Below are positions 35,085 to 43,307 of a stretch of 64,000 nucleotides of DNA, piece by piece. How positions within the stretch are numbered: the first letter of the stretch is position 1; each line of letters opens with the position of its first letter. The translations under genes were made by a program, and so were the position numbers. The DNA lies in NCBI RefSeq assembly GCF_001665685.1, contig NZ_LZTB01000097.1:1-64000 (forward strand), in the 5' to 3' direction. The stretch comes from Mycobacterium sp. 852013-50091_SCH5140682 (lineage in GTDB: Bacteria > Actinomycetota > Actinomycetes > Mycobacteriales > Mycobacteriaceae). The notes under the pieces are model-generated. The model did no database searches, had not been told where the DNA came from, and worked only from the letters and a program-made list of their open reading frames with translations.

Positions 35085-36319
35085 TGACCGTCACCACGCC
35101 CGAGCCCTCAGCCGTGAGGGTCGAGCTCGAGCCGCACCACGCCGAGATCGTCACGGCGACGCTGCCGCTGATCGGTGCCAACATCGACGAGATCACCAAG
35201 GAGTTCTACCGCCGGCTGTTCGGCAACCATCCGGCGCTGTTGCGCAACCTGTTCAACCGCGGCAACCAGGCGCAAGGATCGCAGCAGCGCGCGCTCGCCG
35301 CGTCGATCGCGACCTTCGCCACGCACCTGGTCGACCCGGCGCTGCCGCATCCGGCCGAACTGCTGTCGCGGATCGGGCACAAGCACGCCTCGTTGGGTGT
35401 GACCGCCGATCTTTACCCGGTGGTCCACGAAAACCTGTTCGCGGCGATCGTCGATGTGCTTGGCGCCGAGACGGTGACGGCGGAGGTGGCCGAGGCCTGG
35501 GACCGGGTCTACTGGATCATGGCCGACACGCTCATCGAGCTGGAGAACGGTCTCTACTCCGACGCGGGCATCGAGCCCGGTGACGTGTTCCGGCGGCTGC
35601 GGGTGGTCTCGCGCGTCGACGACCCTTCGGGTGCTGTGCTCGTCACCGTCCGTTCCGATGCACCCGTGAATTTCCTTCCGGGCCAATATGTTTCGGTGGG
35701 GGTAACGCTGCCCGACGGCGCCCGCCAGCTGCGTCAGTACAGCCTCGTCAACGACGCCGGAACCACTGATCTGACCTTCGCGGTGAAGCCTGTCGACGTG
35801 ACCTCGGCACAGCCCGCGGGCGAGGTGTCGACCTGGATTCGCGCCAACCTGTGCGTCGGGGATCTGCTCGACGTGACCGTGCCGTTCGGCGACCTGCATG
35901 CGTCCGGCACCGAGGGCAAGGCGCTGGTGCTGATCTCGGCGGGCATCGGCATCACCCCCATGATCGGGATCCTGGAGCACCTCGCCGCCGAGCGGCCGGA
36001 CACCCATGTGCGGGTGCTGCACGCCGATCGCAGCGACACCAGCCATCCGCTGCGGGAACGCCAGCACGAGCTGGTCGAGGCGCTGCCGAACGCGAGCCTC
36101 GACGTCTGGTACGAGGACGGCGCCACCGTGGGCACCCCGGGCGCACACCCGGGCCTGCTGAACCTGGCGGGTATCGAACTGCCGGTGGACGCCGAGATCT
36201 ACCTGTGCGGTGGTGCCGGCTTCGTCGCGGCCGTGCGGACCCAGCTGAGCGAGCGCGGGATCGGTCTGGAGCGGGTGCACTGCGAGCTGTTCGCACCCAA
36301 CGACTGGCTGCTCGACTGA
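35081..36319 (+). CDS. hmp: Flavohemoglobin (nitric oxide dioxygenase)
   Basis: A 412-residue flavohemoprotein that oxidises NO to nitrate with O2 and NAD(P)H. Residues about 10-150 are the globin with the proximal His in RIGHKHASLGV; about 160-260 is the FAD domain (RQYSLVND); the C-terminal NAD domain has SAGIGITPMIG and LCGGAGFVAAVR, ending FAPNDW. Translation starts at ATG 35081, overlapping the nsrR stop; ATG 35084 is also possible. Together with nsrR it forms a self-contained NO defence operon. Confidence 0.95.
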   Translation: MMTVTTPEPSAVRVELEPHHAEIVTATLPLIGANIDEITKEFYRRLFGNHPALLRNLFNRGNQAQGSQQRALAASIATFATHLVDPALPHPAELLSRIGHKHASLGVTADLYPVVHENLFAAIVDVLGAETVTAEVAEAWDRVYWIMADTLIELENGLYSDAGIEPGDVFRRLRVVSRVDDPSGAVLVTVRSDAPVNFLPGQYVSVGVTLPDGARQLRQYSLVNDAGTTDLTFAVKPVDVTSAQPAGEVSTWIRANLCVGDLLDVTVPFGDLHASGTEGKALVLISAGIGITPMIGILEHLAAERPDTHVRVLHADRSDTSHPLRERQHELVEALPNASLDVWYEDGATVGTPGAHPGLLNLAGIELPVDAEIYLCGGAGFVAAVRTQLSERGIGLERVHCELFAPNDWLLD

Positions 36320-36365
36320 CGCCCAACGCCGAAAATGCCTCCCGGCAGCCGTGTTGACCAGCGGT

Positions 36366-36395
36366 TTGGTGCGGCTGCCGGGGAAGCTGTACCCT
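36366..36395 (+). promoter_or_regulatory. Probable promoter of the thrT-metT-rpmG unit
   Basis: TTGGTG (36366-36371) and TACCCT (36390-36395) are spaced by 18 bases and lie 43 bases upstream of the tRNA-Thr. They resemble a SigA-type -35/-10 pair. Confidence 0.45.
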
Positions 36396-36437
36396 CTTTA
36401 AGGCCCACGGCTTACAGCCGCGGGCCGAAGTAGGTAG

Positions 36438-36510
36438 GCCCCCTTAGCTCAGTCGGCAGAGCGTTTCCATGGTAAGGAAAAGGTCAACGGTTCGATTCCG
36501 TTAGGGGGCT
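36438..36510 (+). tRNA. thrT: tRNA-Thr (GGT anticodon)
   Basis: A cloverleaf of 73 nt: acceptor GCCCCCT pairs with AGGGGGC, the anticodon loop ATGGTAA holds GGT at positions 34-36, and the T-arm has AACGG-TTCGATT-CCGTT. CCA is not encoded. It is the first of two adjacent tRNAs before rpmG, as in other mycobacteria. Confidence 0.96.
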
Positions 36511-36543
36511 CGGTGGTCGCGGAGCGATGCCCGTGCCTATCGG

Positions 36544-36617
36544 GGCGGTGTAGCTCAGCTGGTTAGAGCGCACGACTCATAATCGTGAGGTCGGGGGATC
36601 GAGCCCCCCCACCGCTA
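36544..36617 (+). tRNA. metT: tRNA-Met (CAT anticodon), elongator type
   Basis: A 74-nt cloverleaf with acceptor GGCGGTG / CACCGCT (one G-U pair), anticodon stem CACGA/TCGTG and loop CTCATAA with CAT. The paired first acceptor position fits an elongator rather than initiator tRNA. It lies 33 bases after tRNA-Thr and 34 bases before rpmG. Confidence 0.95.
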
Positions 36618-36651
36618 CAGGGACAAATAGACGTGAAAGAGGGCAGCTGAC

Positions 36652-36819
36652 GTGGCGTCGAGTACGGACGTTCGGCCGAAGATCACTTTGGCCTGCGAGG
36701 TGTGCAAGCACCGTAACTACATCACCAAGAAGAACCGCCGCAACGACCCCGATCGGCTGGAAATCAAGAAGTTCTGCCCGAACTGCGGGCACCACCAGCC
36801 GCACAAAGAGTCGCGGTAG
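36652..36819 (+). CDS. rpmG: 50S ribosomal protein L33, zinc-binding type
   Basis: A 55-residue L33 with two CxxC pairs (CEVC and CPNC), so it is the zinc-containing (C+) form. The body YITKKNRRNDPDRLEIKKFC is the family signature. The GTG at 36652 was chosen as the only start giving the full N-terminus. The position after thrT-metT and 10 bases before hadA is conserved in mycobacteria. Confidence 0.95.
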   Translation: MASSTDVRPKITLACEVCKHRNYITKKNRRNDPDRLEIKKFCPNCGHHQPHKESR

Positions 36820-36829
36820 CCCAACGCTC

Positions 36830-37306
36830 GTGGCTCTATCGTCGAAGCTCGTCGGGAAGCATTTCCGCTATCCCGAGCACTACGAGGTCGGTCGCGAGAA
36901 AATTCGGGAGCACGCGCTCGCCGTCAAGAACGACGGTGCGTACTTTCACGACGAGAAGGCCGCAGCCGAACTCGGTCACACCAAGCTGCCTGCGGCGCTG
37001 ACCTTCATCTGCATTTTCGGTTACCAGGCCCAGTTGGCGTTCTTGACCGACGCCAACATCGGTGTCGAGGACTCCCAGATCGTCCAGGTCGACCAGGCGC
37101 TGAAGTTCATCAAACCGATTTTCGCGGGCGACAAGCTCTACGCGGACGTCTACGTGGACTCGGTCCGGCAAGCGCACGGCACCGATCTCATCGTGTTCAA
37201 GACCATCATCACCGACGACGCCGGTGATGTGGTGCAGGAGACCTTTACGGCCCTTGCGGGCCGCACGGGCGAAGATGGAGAGGGCTTTTCTGATGGCGCT
37301 GCGTGA
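36830..37306 (+). CDS. hadA: (3R)-hydroxyacyl-ACP dehydratase subunit HadA
   Basis: A 158-residue hotdog-fold subunit of the FAS-II dehydratase used in mycolic acid elongation. It pairs with HadB; HadA gives the substrate-binding half and HadB the catalytic Asp/His. Family features are FRYPEHYEVGREKIREHALAV, LPAALTFICIFG and IVQVDQALKFIKPI. It starts with GTG 10 bases after rpmG and its end overlaps hadB by 14 bases. It is a target of thiacetazone and isoxyl in mycobacteria. Confidence 0.95.
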   Translation: MALSSKLVGKHFRYPEHYEVGREKIREHALAVKNDGAYFHDEKAAAELGHTKLPAALTFICIFGYQAQLAFLTDANIGVEDSQIVQVDQALKFIKPIFAGDKLYADVYVDSVRQAHGTDLIVFKTIITDDAGDVVQETFTALAGRTGEDGEGFSDGAA

Positions 37307-37721
37307 GTTCAGTTCGGTCAAGGTCGGGGACACGCTTCCTGAGAAGATCATCCCGCTGACCCGTGGTGATCTGGTCAACTACGCGGGCGTCTCCGGCGAC
37401 CTCAACCCGATCCACTGGGACGACGAGATCGCCAAGCAGGTCGGCCTCGACACCGCGATCGCGCACGGCATGCTCACCATGGGCCTCGGCGGTGGCTACG
37501 TCACCTCCTGGGTCGGCGATCCCGCCGCGGTGAAGGAGTACAACGTCCGGTTCACCGCGGTGGTACCGGTCCCCAACGACGGTGTCGGCGCGGAGATCGT
37601 CTTCAACGGCCGGATCAAGTCCGTCGACCCCGAGGACAAGCTGGTCACCATCGCCATCTCGGCCACCACCGGCGGGAAGAAGATCTTCGGGCGCGCTGTC
37701 GCCACCGCACAACTGGCTTAG
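37293..37721 (+). CDS. hadB: (3R)-hydroxyacyl-ACP dehydratase catalytic subunit HadB
   Basis: A 142-residue MaoC-like subunit shared by HadAB and HadBC. The hydratase-2 motif is GDLNPIHWDDEIAKQVG, containing the catalytic Asp and His. The GHGMLTMGLGGGY-type segment (AHGMLTMGLGGGY) follows. The ATG at 37293 matches the family N-terminus MALREFSSVKVGD and overlaps the hadA end by 14 bases. Confidence 0.96.
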   Translation: MALREFSSVKVGDTLPEKIIPLTRGDLVNYAGVSGDLNPIHWDDEIAKQVGLDTAIAHGMLTMGLGGGYVTSWVGDPAAVKEYNVRFTAVVPVPNDGVGAEIVFNGRIKSVDPEDKLVTIAISATTGGKKIFGRAVATAQLA

Positions 37722-37734
37722 AGAGGGTGGGAGC

Positions 37735-38244
37735 ATGGCTCTCAAAACCGATATCCGCGGCATGGTCTGGAAATATCCGGATCCGTTTCTGATCGGCCGT
37801 GAGCAGATCCGCCAGTACGCCAGGGCCGTCAAGGCCTTCGACCCGGCGAGTCACGACGAGGCGGCCGCGGCCGAACTGGGCCACGATGCCTTGGTCGCAC
37901 CGCTGACCTTCGCCTCGACTCTGGCGCTTCTGGTTCAGCAGCACTTCTTCAAGCACGTCGACGTCGGCATGCAGACCATGCAGATCGTCCAGGTGGACCA
38001 GAAGTTCGTCTACCGCAGGCCGCTCAAGGCCGGCGATCAGCTGCACGCCGTCATGGAGATCACGTCGGTCGAGGAACGGTTCGGCGCGGACATCGTCGTC
38101 ACCCACAACGTCTGCACCGATGACGACGGCGAGATCGTGTTGGAGGCCATCACCACGATGATGGGTCACGAAGGCGATCACTCCATCCAGGTCAAGTGGG
38201 ATCCGGAATCCGGCCAGGTCATCCGCAAGGCAGCTGGGGAATAG
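37735..38244 (+). CDS. hadC: (3R)-hydroxyacyl-ACP dehydratase subunit HadC
   Basis: A 169-residue partner of HadB for later, longer-chain FAS-II cycles. It resembles HadA (KYPDPFLIGREQIRQYARAV, LVAPLTFASTLALLV, IVQVDQKFVYRRPLKAGDQL). The ATG at 37735 has GAGGGTGGGAG upstream. It is the last gene of the rpmG-hadABC operon; a 175-base gap with the trpT promoter follows. Confidence 0.95.
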   Translation: MALKTDIRGMVWKYPDPFLIGREQIRQYARAVKAFDPASHDEAAAAELGHDALVAPLTFASTLALLVQQHFFKHVDVGMQTMQIVQVDQKFVYRRPLKAGDQLHAVMEITSVEERFGADIVVTHNVCTDDDGEIVLEAITTMMGHEGDHSIQVKWDPESGQVIRKAAGE

Positions 38245-38419
38245 TCGGGTGACCGACGCGATTAGTCGTTGATACCCACGCCGGGGTACACTCGGCTCTC
38301 GGGGTTTTTCCCATTTCAGCGCGCTGTCCGTCGGCTTGATCGAGCGAACGGGGAGCGCGCGAATTGTGTGAGCCCTGGACGAAAGACGTGATGACGAGGT
38401 AAAACCTTGCCATCGCTGA

Positions 38420-38492
<73 letters not shown>

Positions 38493-38575
38493 CTCAACTG
38501 AATATTCGACAAGGTGTGGACACTGGAAGGTGACCCCAACACATCAGTCCGCTAGCGAAAGAAACGGAGTATGCG

Positions 38576-39031
38576 GTGAGCGACGAGCGCGAAGGTGCCG
38601 GCTCCGCAGACGACACTGGGACCGACGCCCATGGCTCCTCCGGCGACAACCACGGTCAGACCGCGGTTGTGACCAGGCCGCTGCGCCCGACCGGTAAGCG
38701 GTCCCGCCGTGGAGTGCCCAGCGAGGCTGAGGGCGACGAGACCGACAGCGGTGAAGACACCGCCGAGTCGAAGGATGCCGCCAAGAACGGCGCCGGTAAG
38801 ACTAAAAAGACCAAGAAGGCTGCCGGCGGTCCGTCGAGCAATCCGATCATGTTCGTCATCAACTACCTCAAGCAGGTTGTTGCCGAACTTCGGAAGGTGA
38901 TCTGGCCCAACCGCAAGCAGATGGTCAGCTACACCTCGGTGGTGCTGGTCTTCCTGATGTTCATGGTCGCGCTTATTTCAGGTGTGGACCTGGGCCTGGC
39001 ACGGCTGGTGTCGTTGGTTTTCGGCACCTGA
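38576..39031 (+). CDS. secE: Preprotein translocase subunit SecE
   Basis: A 151-residue SecE. The first ~85 residues are a long charged cytoplasmic extension typical of actinobacteria (Lys-rich GKTKKTKKAA). The conserved core follows: VINYLKQVVAELRKVIWPNR and one membrane helix TSVVLVFLMFMVALISGVDL. It stabilises SecY in the translocon. Start is GTG 38576 with CGGAG upstream; the ATG at 38571 runs into a stop. It is followed by nusG after 28 bases. Confidence 0.95.
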   Translation: MSDEREGAGSADDTGTDAHGSSGDNHGQTAVVTRPLRPTGKRSRRGVPSEAEGDETDSGEDTAESKDAAKNGAGKTKKTKKAAGGPSSNPIMFVINYLKQVVAELRKVIWPNRKQMVSYTSVVLVFLMFMVALISGVDLGLARLVSLVFGT

Positions 39032-39059
39032 CCCGAGATTTGATGAGAGGACTGACAAC

Positions 39060-39926
39060 GTGACCACGTTCGACGGCGATGAGCAGACACTCGCCGACGA
39101 GACCGTCAGTGTCGAAGACGGTGGAGATGCCGTTGTGGCGGAGACCGTCGACGAAACAGTCGAAGAGACCACCGGTGGTGAGGACACCGCCGACAGCGAC
39201 GCCGACGAGGCGTCCGCCGAGGAGGCCCCCGCTGAGGAGGCCGCGGCCGACGAGGACGCTCCGGTCGCTGAGGAAGCCCCTGCGGCCGACGAGGACGAAG
39301 ACCCGGCCGTCGCGCTCAAGAAGGACCTGCGTCTGCGGCCCGGCGACTGGTACGTGATCCACTCGTACGCCGGTTACGAGAACAAGGTGAAGGCCAACCT
39401 CGAGACCCGCGTGCAGAACCTCGACGTCGGCGACTACATCTTCCAGGTGGAAGTGCCCACCGAAGAGGTCACCGAGATCAAGAACGGCCAGCGCAAGCAG
39501 GTCAACCGCAAGGTGCTGCCGGGCTACATCCTGGTGCGCATGGAGCTCAACGACGAGTCGTGGGGCGCCGTGCGCAACACCCCCGGCGTGACGGGCTTTG
39601 TCGGTGCGACCTCGCGGCCGTCCCCGCTGGCCCTCGACGACGTCGTGAAGTTCCTGCTGCCGCAGGGCGCCGCCAAGAAGGCCGCTGCGGGCAAGGCACC
39701 CGCCGCTGCCGCCGCCGCGTCGACCGAGGCCACGCTGGAACGTCCGGAGATCCTGGTCGATTTCGAGGTCGGCGAGTCCGTCACCGTCATGGACGGTCCG
39801 TTCGCGACGCTGCCTGCCTCCATCAGCGAGGTCAACGCCGAACAGCAGAAGCTCAAGGTGCTGGTGTCCATCTTCGGCCGCGAAACACCTGTCGAACTGA
39901 CCTTCACCCAGGTCGCCAAGATTTAG
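39060..39926 (+). CDS. nusG: Transcription termination/antitermination protein NusG
   Basis: A 288-residue NusG. Residues 1-95 are an acidic, low-complexity extension (Glu/Asp/Ala) common in mycobacteria. The NGN domain follows (DWYVIHSYAGYENKVKANLE, VTGFVG near 180), then the KOW domain at the end (VGESVTVMDGPFATLPASI). It binds RNA polymerase and couples transcription to ribosomes or Rho. The GTG at 39060 gives the extension seen in relatives. Confidence 0.95.
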   Translation: MTTFDGDEQTLADETVSVEDGGDAVVAETVDETVEETTGGEDTADSDADEASAEEAPAEEAAADEDAPVAEEAPAADEDEDPAVALKKDLRLRPGDWYVIHSYAGYENKVKANLETRVQNLDVGDYIFQVEVPTEEVTEIKNGQRKQVNRKVLPGYILVRMELNDESWGAVRNTPGVTGFVGATSRPSPLALDDVVKFLLPQGAAKKAAAGKAPAAAAAASTEATLERPEILVDFEVGESVTVMDGPFATLPASISEVNAEQQKLKVLVSIFGRETPVELTFTQVAKI

Positions 39927-39992
39927 CCGGTAACGGCTAGAACAGCGGGCGCGGCACGCGCCCTCGGATAAGCGAGTAAGGAACACCACAGC

Positions 39993-40421
39993 ATGGCCCC
40001 GAAGAAGAAGGTCGCCGGGCTCATCAAGCTGCAGATCCAGGCCGGGCAGGCCAACCCTGCCCCGCCGGTTGGCCCTGCGCTTGGTCAGCACGGCGTCAAC
40101 ATCATGGAGTTCTGCAAGGCGTACAACGCCGCGACCGAGTCGCAGCGCGGCAACGTCATCCCCGTGGAGATCACCGTCTACGAGGACCGCAGCTTCACGT
40201 TCGCCCTCAAGACCCCGCCCGCCGCTCGGCTGCTGCTCAAGGCTGCCGGCGTGCCCAAGGGTTCGGGTGAGCCGCACAAGACCAAGGTCGCCAAGGTGAG
40301 CTGGGACCAGGTGCGCGAGATCGCCGAGACCAAGAAGGCCGATCTCAACGCCAACGACATCGACGCCGCGGCGAAGATCATCGCTGGTACCGCCCGTTCC
40401 ATGGGTATCACCGTCGAGTAA
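39993..40421 (+). CDS. rplK: 50S ribosomal protein L11
   Basis: A 142-residue L11, complete, with the N-terminal KLQIQAGQANPAPPVGPALG, the GTPase-centre-binding C-terminal domain and the ending TARSMGITVE. It binds 23S rRNA with L10 and is needed for stringent control through RelA. It lies 66 bases after nusG. Confidence 0.97.
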   Translation: MAPKKKVAGLIKLQIQAGQANPAPPVGPALGQHGVNIMEFCKAYNAATESQRGNVIPVEITVYEDRSFTFALKTPPAARLLLKAAGVPKGSGEPHKTKVAKVSWDQVREIAETKKADLNANDIDAAAKIIAGTARSMGITVE

Positions 40422-40493
40422 GACTCCGGAAAGCGTGGGAGAGCTGGCATCGGCTCGGGAACCACGACTCCAACAGACACGATTGGATTTTCA

Positions 40494-41201
40494 ATGAGCA
40501 AGAACAGCAAGGCATATCGCGAAGCGGCCGAGAAGGTCGACAAGGACAAGCTCTACACGCCGCTCGAGGCCGCGAAGCTGGCCAAGGAGACGTCGTCCAA
40601 GAAGCAGGACGCGACCGTCGAGGTGGCCATCCGCCTGGGCGTCGACCCCCGCAAGGCGGACCAGATGGTCCGTGGCACCGTCAACCTGCCGCACGGCACC
40701 GGTAAGACCGCGCGCGTCGCGGTGTTCGCCGTGGGGGAGAAGGCCGAGCAGGCTACTGCCGCCGGCGCTGACGTGGTCGGCAGCGACGACCTGATCGAGA
40801 AGATCCAGGGCGGCTTCCTGGACTTCGACGCCGCGATCGCCACCCCGGATCAGATGGCCAAGGTCGGTCGGATCGCTCGCGTGCTGGGCCCGCGCGGGCT
40901 GATGCCGAACCCCAAGACCGGCACCGTCACCCCGGATGTCGCCAAGGCCGTTCAGGACATCAAGGGCGGCAAGATCAACTTCCGTGTCGACAAGCAGGCC
41001 AACCTGCACTTCATCATCGGCAAGGCGTCCTTCGACGAGGCCAAGCTGGCCGAGAACTACGGCGCCGCGCTCGACGAGGTGCTGCGCGCCAAGCCGTCGT
41101 CCTCGAAGGGTCGCTACCTCAAGAAGGTGACCGTCTCCACCACCACGGGCCCGGGCATCCCGGTTGACCCGGCGGTGACCCGGAACTTCACGGAGGCGTA
41201 G
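40494..41201 (+). CDS. rplA: 50S ribosomal protein L1
   Basis: A 235-residue L1 with GKTARVAVFAVGEKAE, RVLGPRGLMPNPKTGTVT and the C-terminal VTVSTTTGPGIPVDP. It forms the L1 stalk at the ribosomal E site, and in many bacteria represses its own operon. It ends the secE-nusG-rplK-rplA run; a hairpin follows. Confidence 0.97.
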   Translation: MSKNSKAYREAAEKVDKDKLYTPLEAAKLAKETSSKKQDATVEVAIRLGVDPRKADQMVRGTVNLPHGTGKTARVAVFAVGEKAEQATAAGADVVGSDDLIEKIQGGFLDFDAAIATPDQMAKVGRIARVLGPRGLMPNPKTGTVTPDVAKAVQDIKGGKINFRVDKQANLHFIIGKASFDEAKLAENYGAALDEVLRAKPSSSKGRYLKKVTVSTTTGPGIPVDPAVTRNFTEA

Positions 41202-41232
41202 CGCAGCGGAGCCGCGCAACTTTTAGCCCGAG

Positions 41233-41281
41233 TGGCCAGTTACGGCACAAGATTCCTCGAATCGCGTGTCATAACTGGCCA
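41233..41281. terminator. Long imperfect hairpin between rplA and the ECF sigma gene
   Basis: Arms beginning TGGCCAGTTA and ending TAACTGGCCA pair over about 24 bases with four mismatches and a CTC loop (centre near 41257). It ends both convergent genes and overlaps the last bases of the sigma-factor gene. The length is unusual for a plain terminator. Confidence 0.65.
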
Positions 41282-42510
41282 TTCGGCGTTTGTGCGCTGA
41301 GTTCGGCGATGCGGCGACGCAGGAACGCCGCGGCCGGCGCGGAGACGTTGTCGCTCGCCAGCGCGATCCCGTACCAGTGCAGGGCATCTCGGCGGCGCCC
41401 GGCGCGACGCAGCAGATCCGCCCGGATCGAGGCGACGATGCTGGAGCGGGCCAGCCGTGGGTCGTCGGCCACCTCGTCGAGCGCCGCCAGCCCAGCGTCG
41501 AATCCGTCGCGAAACGCAACGGCCACAGCGCGATTGGCGCGCACTACCGGGGATTCGCCGAGCTCGAGCAGCCGGTCGTAGGCCTGGCAGATGACGGACC
41601 AATCGGTGAGCTGCCAGCTCGGTGCGGTGGCGTGCAGGGCCGCGATCACGGCCTGCGGCAGATAGGGGCCAGTCGCTCCCTCGGCGAGCCGCAGCTGGTC
41701 CAACCCGCGCGCGATACGGCCACGGTCCCAACGGTTTCGGTCCTGCTCGTCGAGCGGCACCAGCGCACCGCCCTCGTCCACGCGGGTCCGCCGCCGCGAA
41801 TCATGCAGCAGGACAAGGGCTGCCAATGCGTGCGCGTCACGGTCGGCAGGCAGTAGCGAACACAGTTCACCGGCCAGCCGCACACCCTCGTCGCACAGTT
41901 CGTCCCGAATGGCCGACGGCCCCGCTGTCGACCAGTAGCCCTCGGTGAACACCGAATAGACACAAGCCATCACGTGCGGCGTGCGTTCGGGCAGCAGCTC
42001 CGGCGGCGGCACGCGCAACGGGATATTGGCTTGGCGGATCTTGTGTTTGGCGCGGGTGAGCCGTTGACCTACCGCAGCCTCGGACTGCAGCAGCGCTCGG
42101 GCGATCTCGGCCACGGTGAGACCGGAGATCAGCCGTAGCGTGAGAGCCAATTGCGAAGCCCGGTCGAGTGCCGGGTGGGCGCACGTGAACATCATCCGCA
42201 GTTCGTCGTCGCGAACGGGATGCAGTTCGCGGGCGTTGTCGCGCGCCGTCGCCTCCTCGTGCACTGCCGCCAATTCCTTTCCCGCACGCGAAGATTCACG
42301 TCGCAGGCGGTCGAGGGCCCGGTTGCGCGCGACGGTCGTCAACCATGCGCCCGGGTTGGTCGGCATCCCGTCGGACGGCCAGGTCCGCAGCGCCTGCGCG
42401 CAGGCGTCCTGGACGGCGTCTTCGGCGACACCGAGATCGCCGGACCACCGCGCGATGGTGGCCACGGCGGGACCCCACTCCCGCCGGAAGACGCCGTCCA
42501 GCTGGGTCAC
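41269..42510 (-). CDS. ECF42-type sigma factor with C-terminal TPR-like domain
   Basis: A 413-residue sigma factor. Sigma-2 region is in residues about 10-75 (DLGVAEDAVQDACAQALRTW), sigma-4 in about 110-170 (LISGLTVAEIARALLQSEAA), and the rest is a helical, TPR-like domain (about 180-410). That long tail is the hallmark of the ECF42 group. ECF42 genes are linked to DGPF (YCII-like) proteins, and here one lies 7 bases upstream on the same strand. No classical anti-sigma gene is present, so the tail probably controls activity. Confidence 0.88.
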   Translation of the reverse strand: MTQLDGVFRREWGPAVATIARWSGDLGVAEDAVQDACAQALRTWPSDGMPTNPGAWLTTVARNRALDRLRRESSRAGKELAAVHEEATARDNARELHPVRDDELRMMFTCAHPALDRASQLALTLRLISGLTVAEIARALLQSEAAVGQRLTRAKHKIRQANIPLRVPPPELLPERTPHVMACVYSVFTEGYWSTAGPSAIRDELCDEGVRLAGELCSLLPADRDAHALAALVLLHDSRRRTRVDEGGALVPLDEQDRNRWDRGRIARGLDQLRLAEGATGPYLPQAVIAALHATAPSWQLTDWSVICQAYDRLLELGESPVVRANRAVAVAFRDGFDAGLAALDEVADDPRLARSSIVASIRADLLRRAGRRRDALHWYGIALASDNVSAPAAAFLRRRIAELSAQTPNGQL

Positions 42511-42517
42511 CGGGGAA

Positions 42518-43213
42518 CTACAGCCCCGCGATGCCGGACAACTGCCGAACCTCGATGGCCGAGGCCGGGATCATCGATGCCAGCTTGACCGCCTCGTCGC
42601 GATCAGCGGCACGCAGCACGTAGAACCCGTTGGCCACCTCGGCACCCTCCGCGTACGGGCCGTCGGTGAATGACACCTTGCCGTCGCGCACCTGCACCGT
42701 GGTCGCGGTCGACGGCGGATGCAGCGGCGCACCGGCAAGCGTCTTGTCGCCGATGGTCTTGGCCAACTCGACATGCAGAGCGGCTCGCTTGTTCCACTCG
42801 TCGGTGCCGGGCACGTTGACGGCCTCCGGCGGTTCCAACAGCAGGGCCAGCCAGTCGTTGCGCAGCGGCTGCTCGGGTGCCCGCCAGTGGACCATGGGCC
42901 ACACCTCGACCGCGCCGTACTTGGCCGCAGGGATGTCGCGGGCCAGCGCGAGGGCCTCGTCGAGGTTGTCGGCCTCGAACACGTAGTAGCCGGCGGCCAC
43001 CTCGGCACCCTCGGCGAACGGCCCGTCGGTGACGGTCGGATTGTCCGGTCCGCCGGAGATGCGGACAGCACCTGCGGCCGGGGTCAGCGCATCGCCGGCA
43101 CGAATAGCCGGCGCCGCCTTGGCATGGAAGTCCAGGTACGCCGACATCTCGGCGGCACCCTGCTCAGGGGTGAGTGCGTTCTCCCGATTGATCAGTAGGG
43201 CGAAGTAGTGCAT
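42518..43213 (-). CDS. Double DGPF/YCII-domain protein
   Basis: A 231-residue protein made of two YCII-like domains. The first has DGPF at residues 63-66, the second DGPY at 184-187; each is followed by AEGAEVA.G.YV. DGPF proteins usually are single-domain genes in ECF42 loci; this is a fused tandem pair. It is co-transcribed with the sigma factor and is probably its main target or partner (inference). The enzyme activity is unknown. Confidence 0.85.
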   Translation of the reverse strand: MHYFALLINRENALTPEQGAAEMSAYLDFHAKAAPAIRAGDALTPAAGAVRISGGPDNPTVTDGPFAEGAEVAAGYYVFEADNLDEALALARDIPAAKYGAVEVWPMVHWRAPEQPLRNDWLALLLEPPEAVNVPGTDEWNKRAALHVELAKTIGDKTLAGAPLHPPSTATTVQVRDGKVSFTDGPYAEGAEVANGFYVLRAADRDEAVKLASMIPASAIEVRQLSGIAGL

Positions 43214-43307
43214 CGTCGTCTCCCGGTGTCAGCGAGTGAGAACCTGCTGTTCCACTCTCTACCCATCCGACGAACGACGCTGCCCCGATCCGACAGCTCG
43301 CGCGAAA

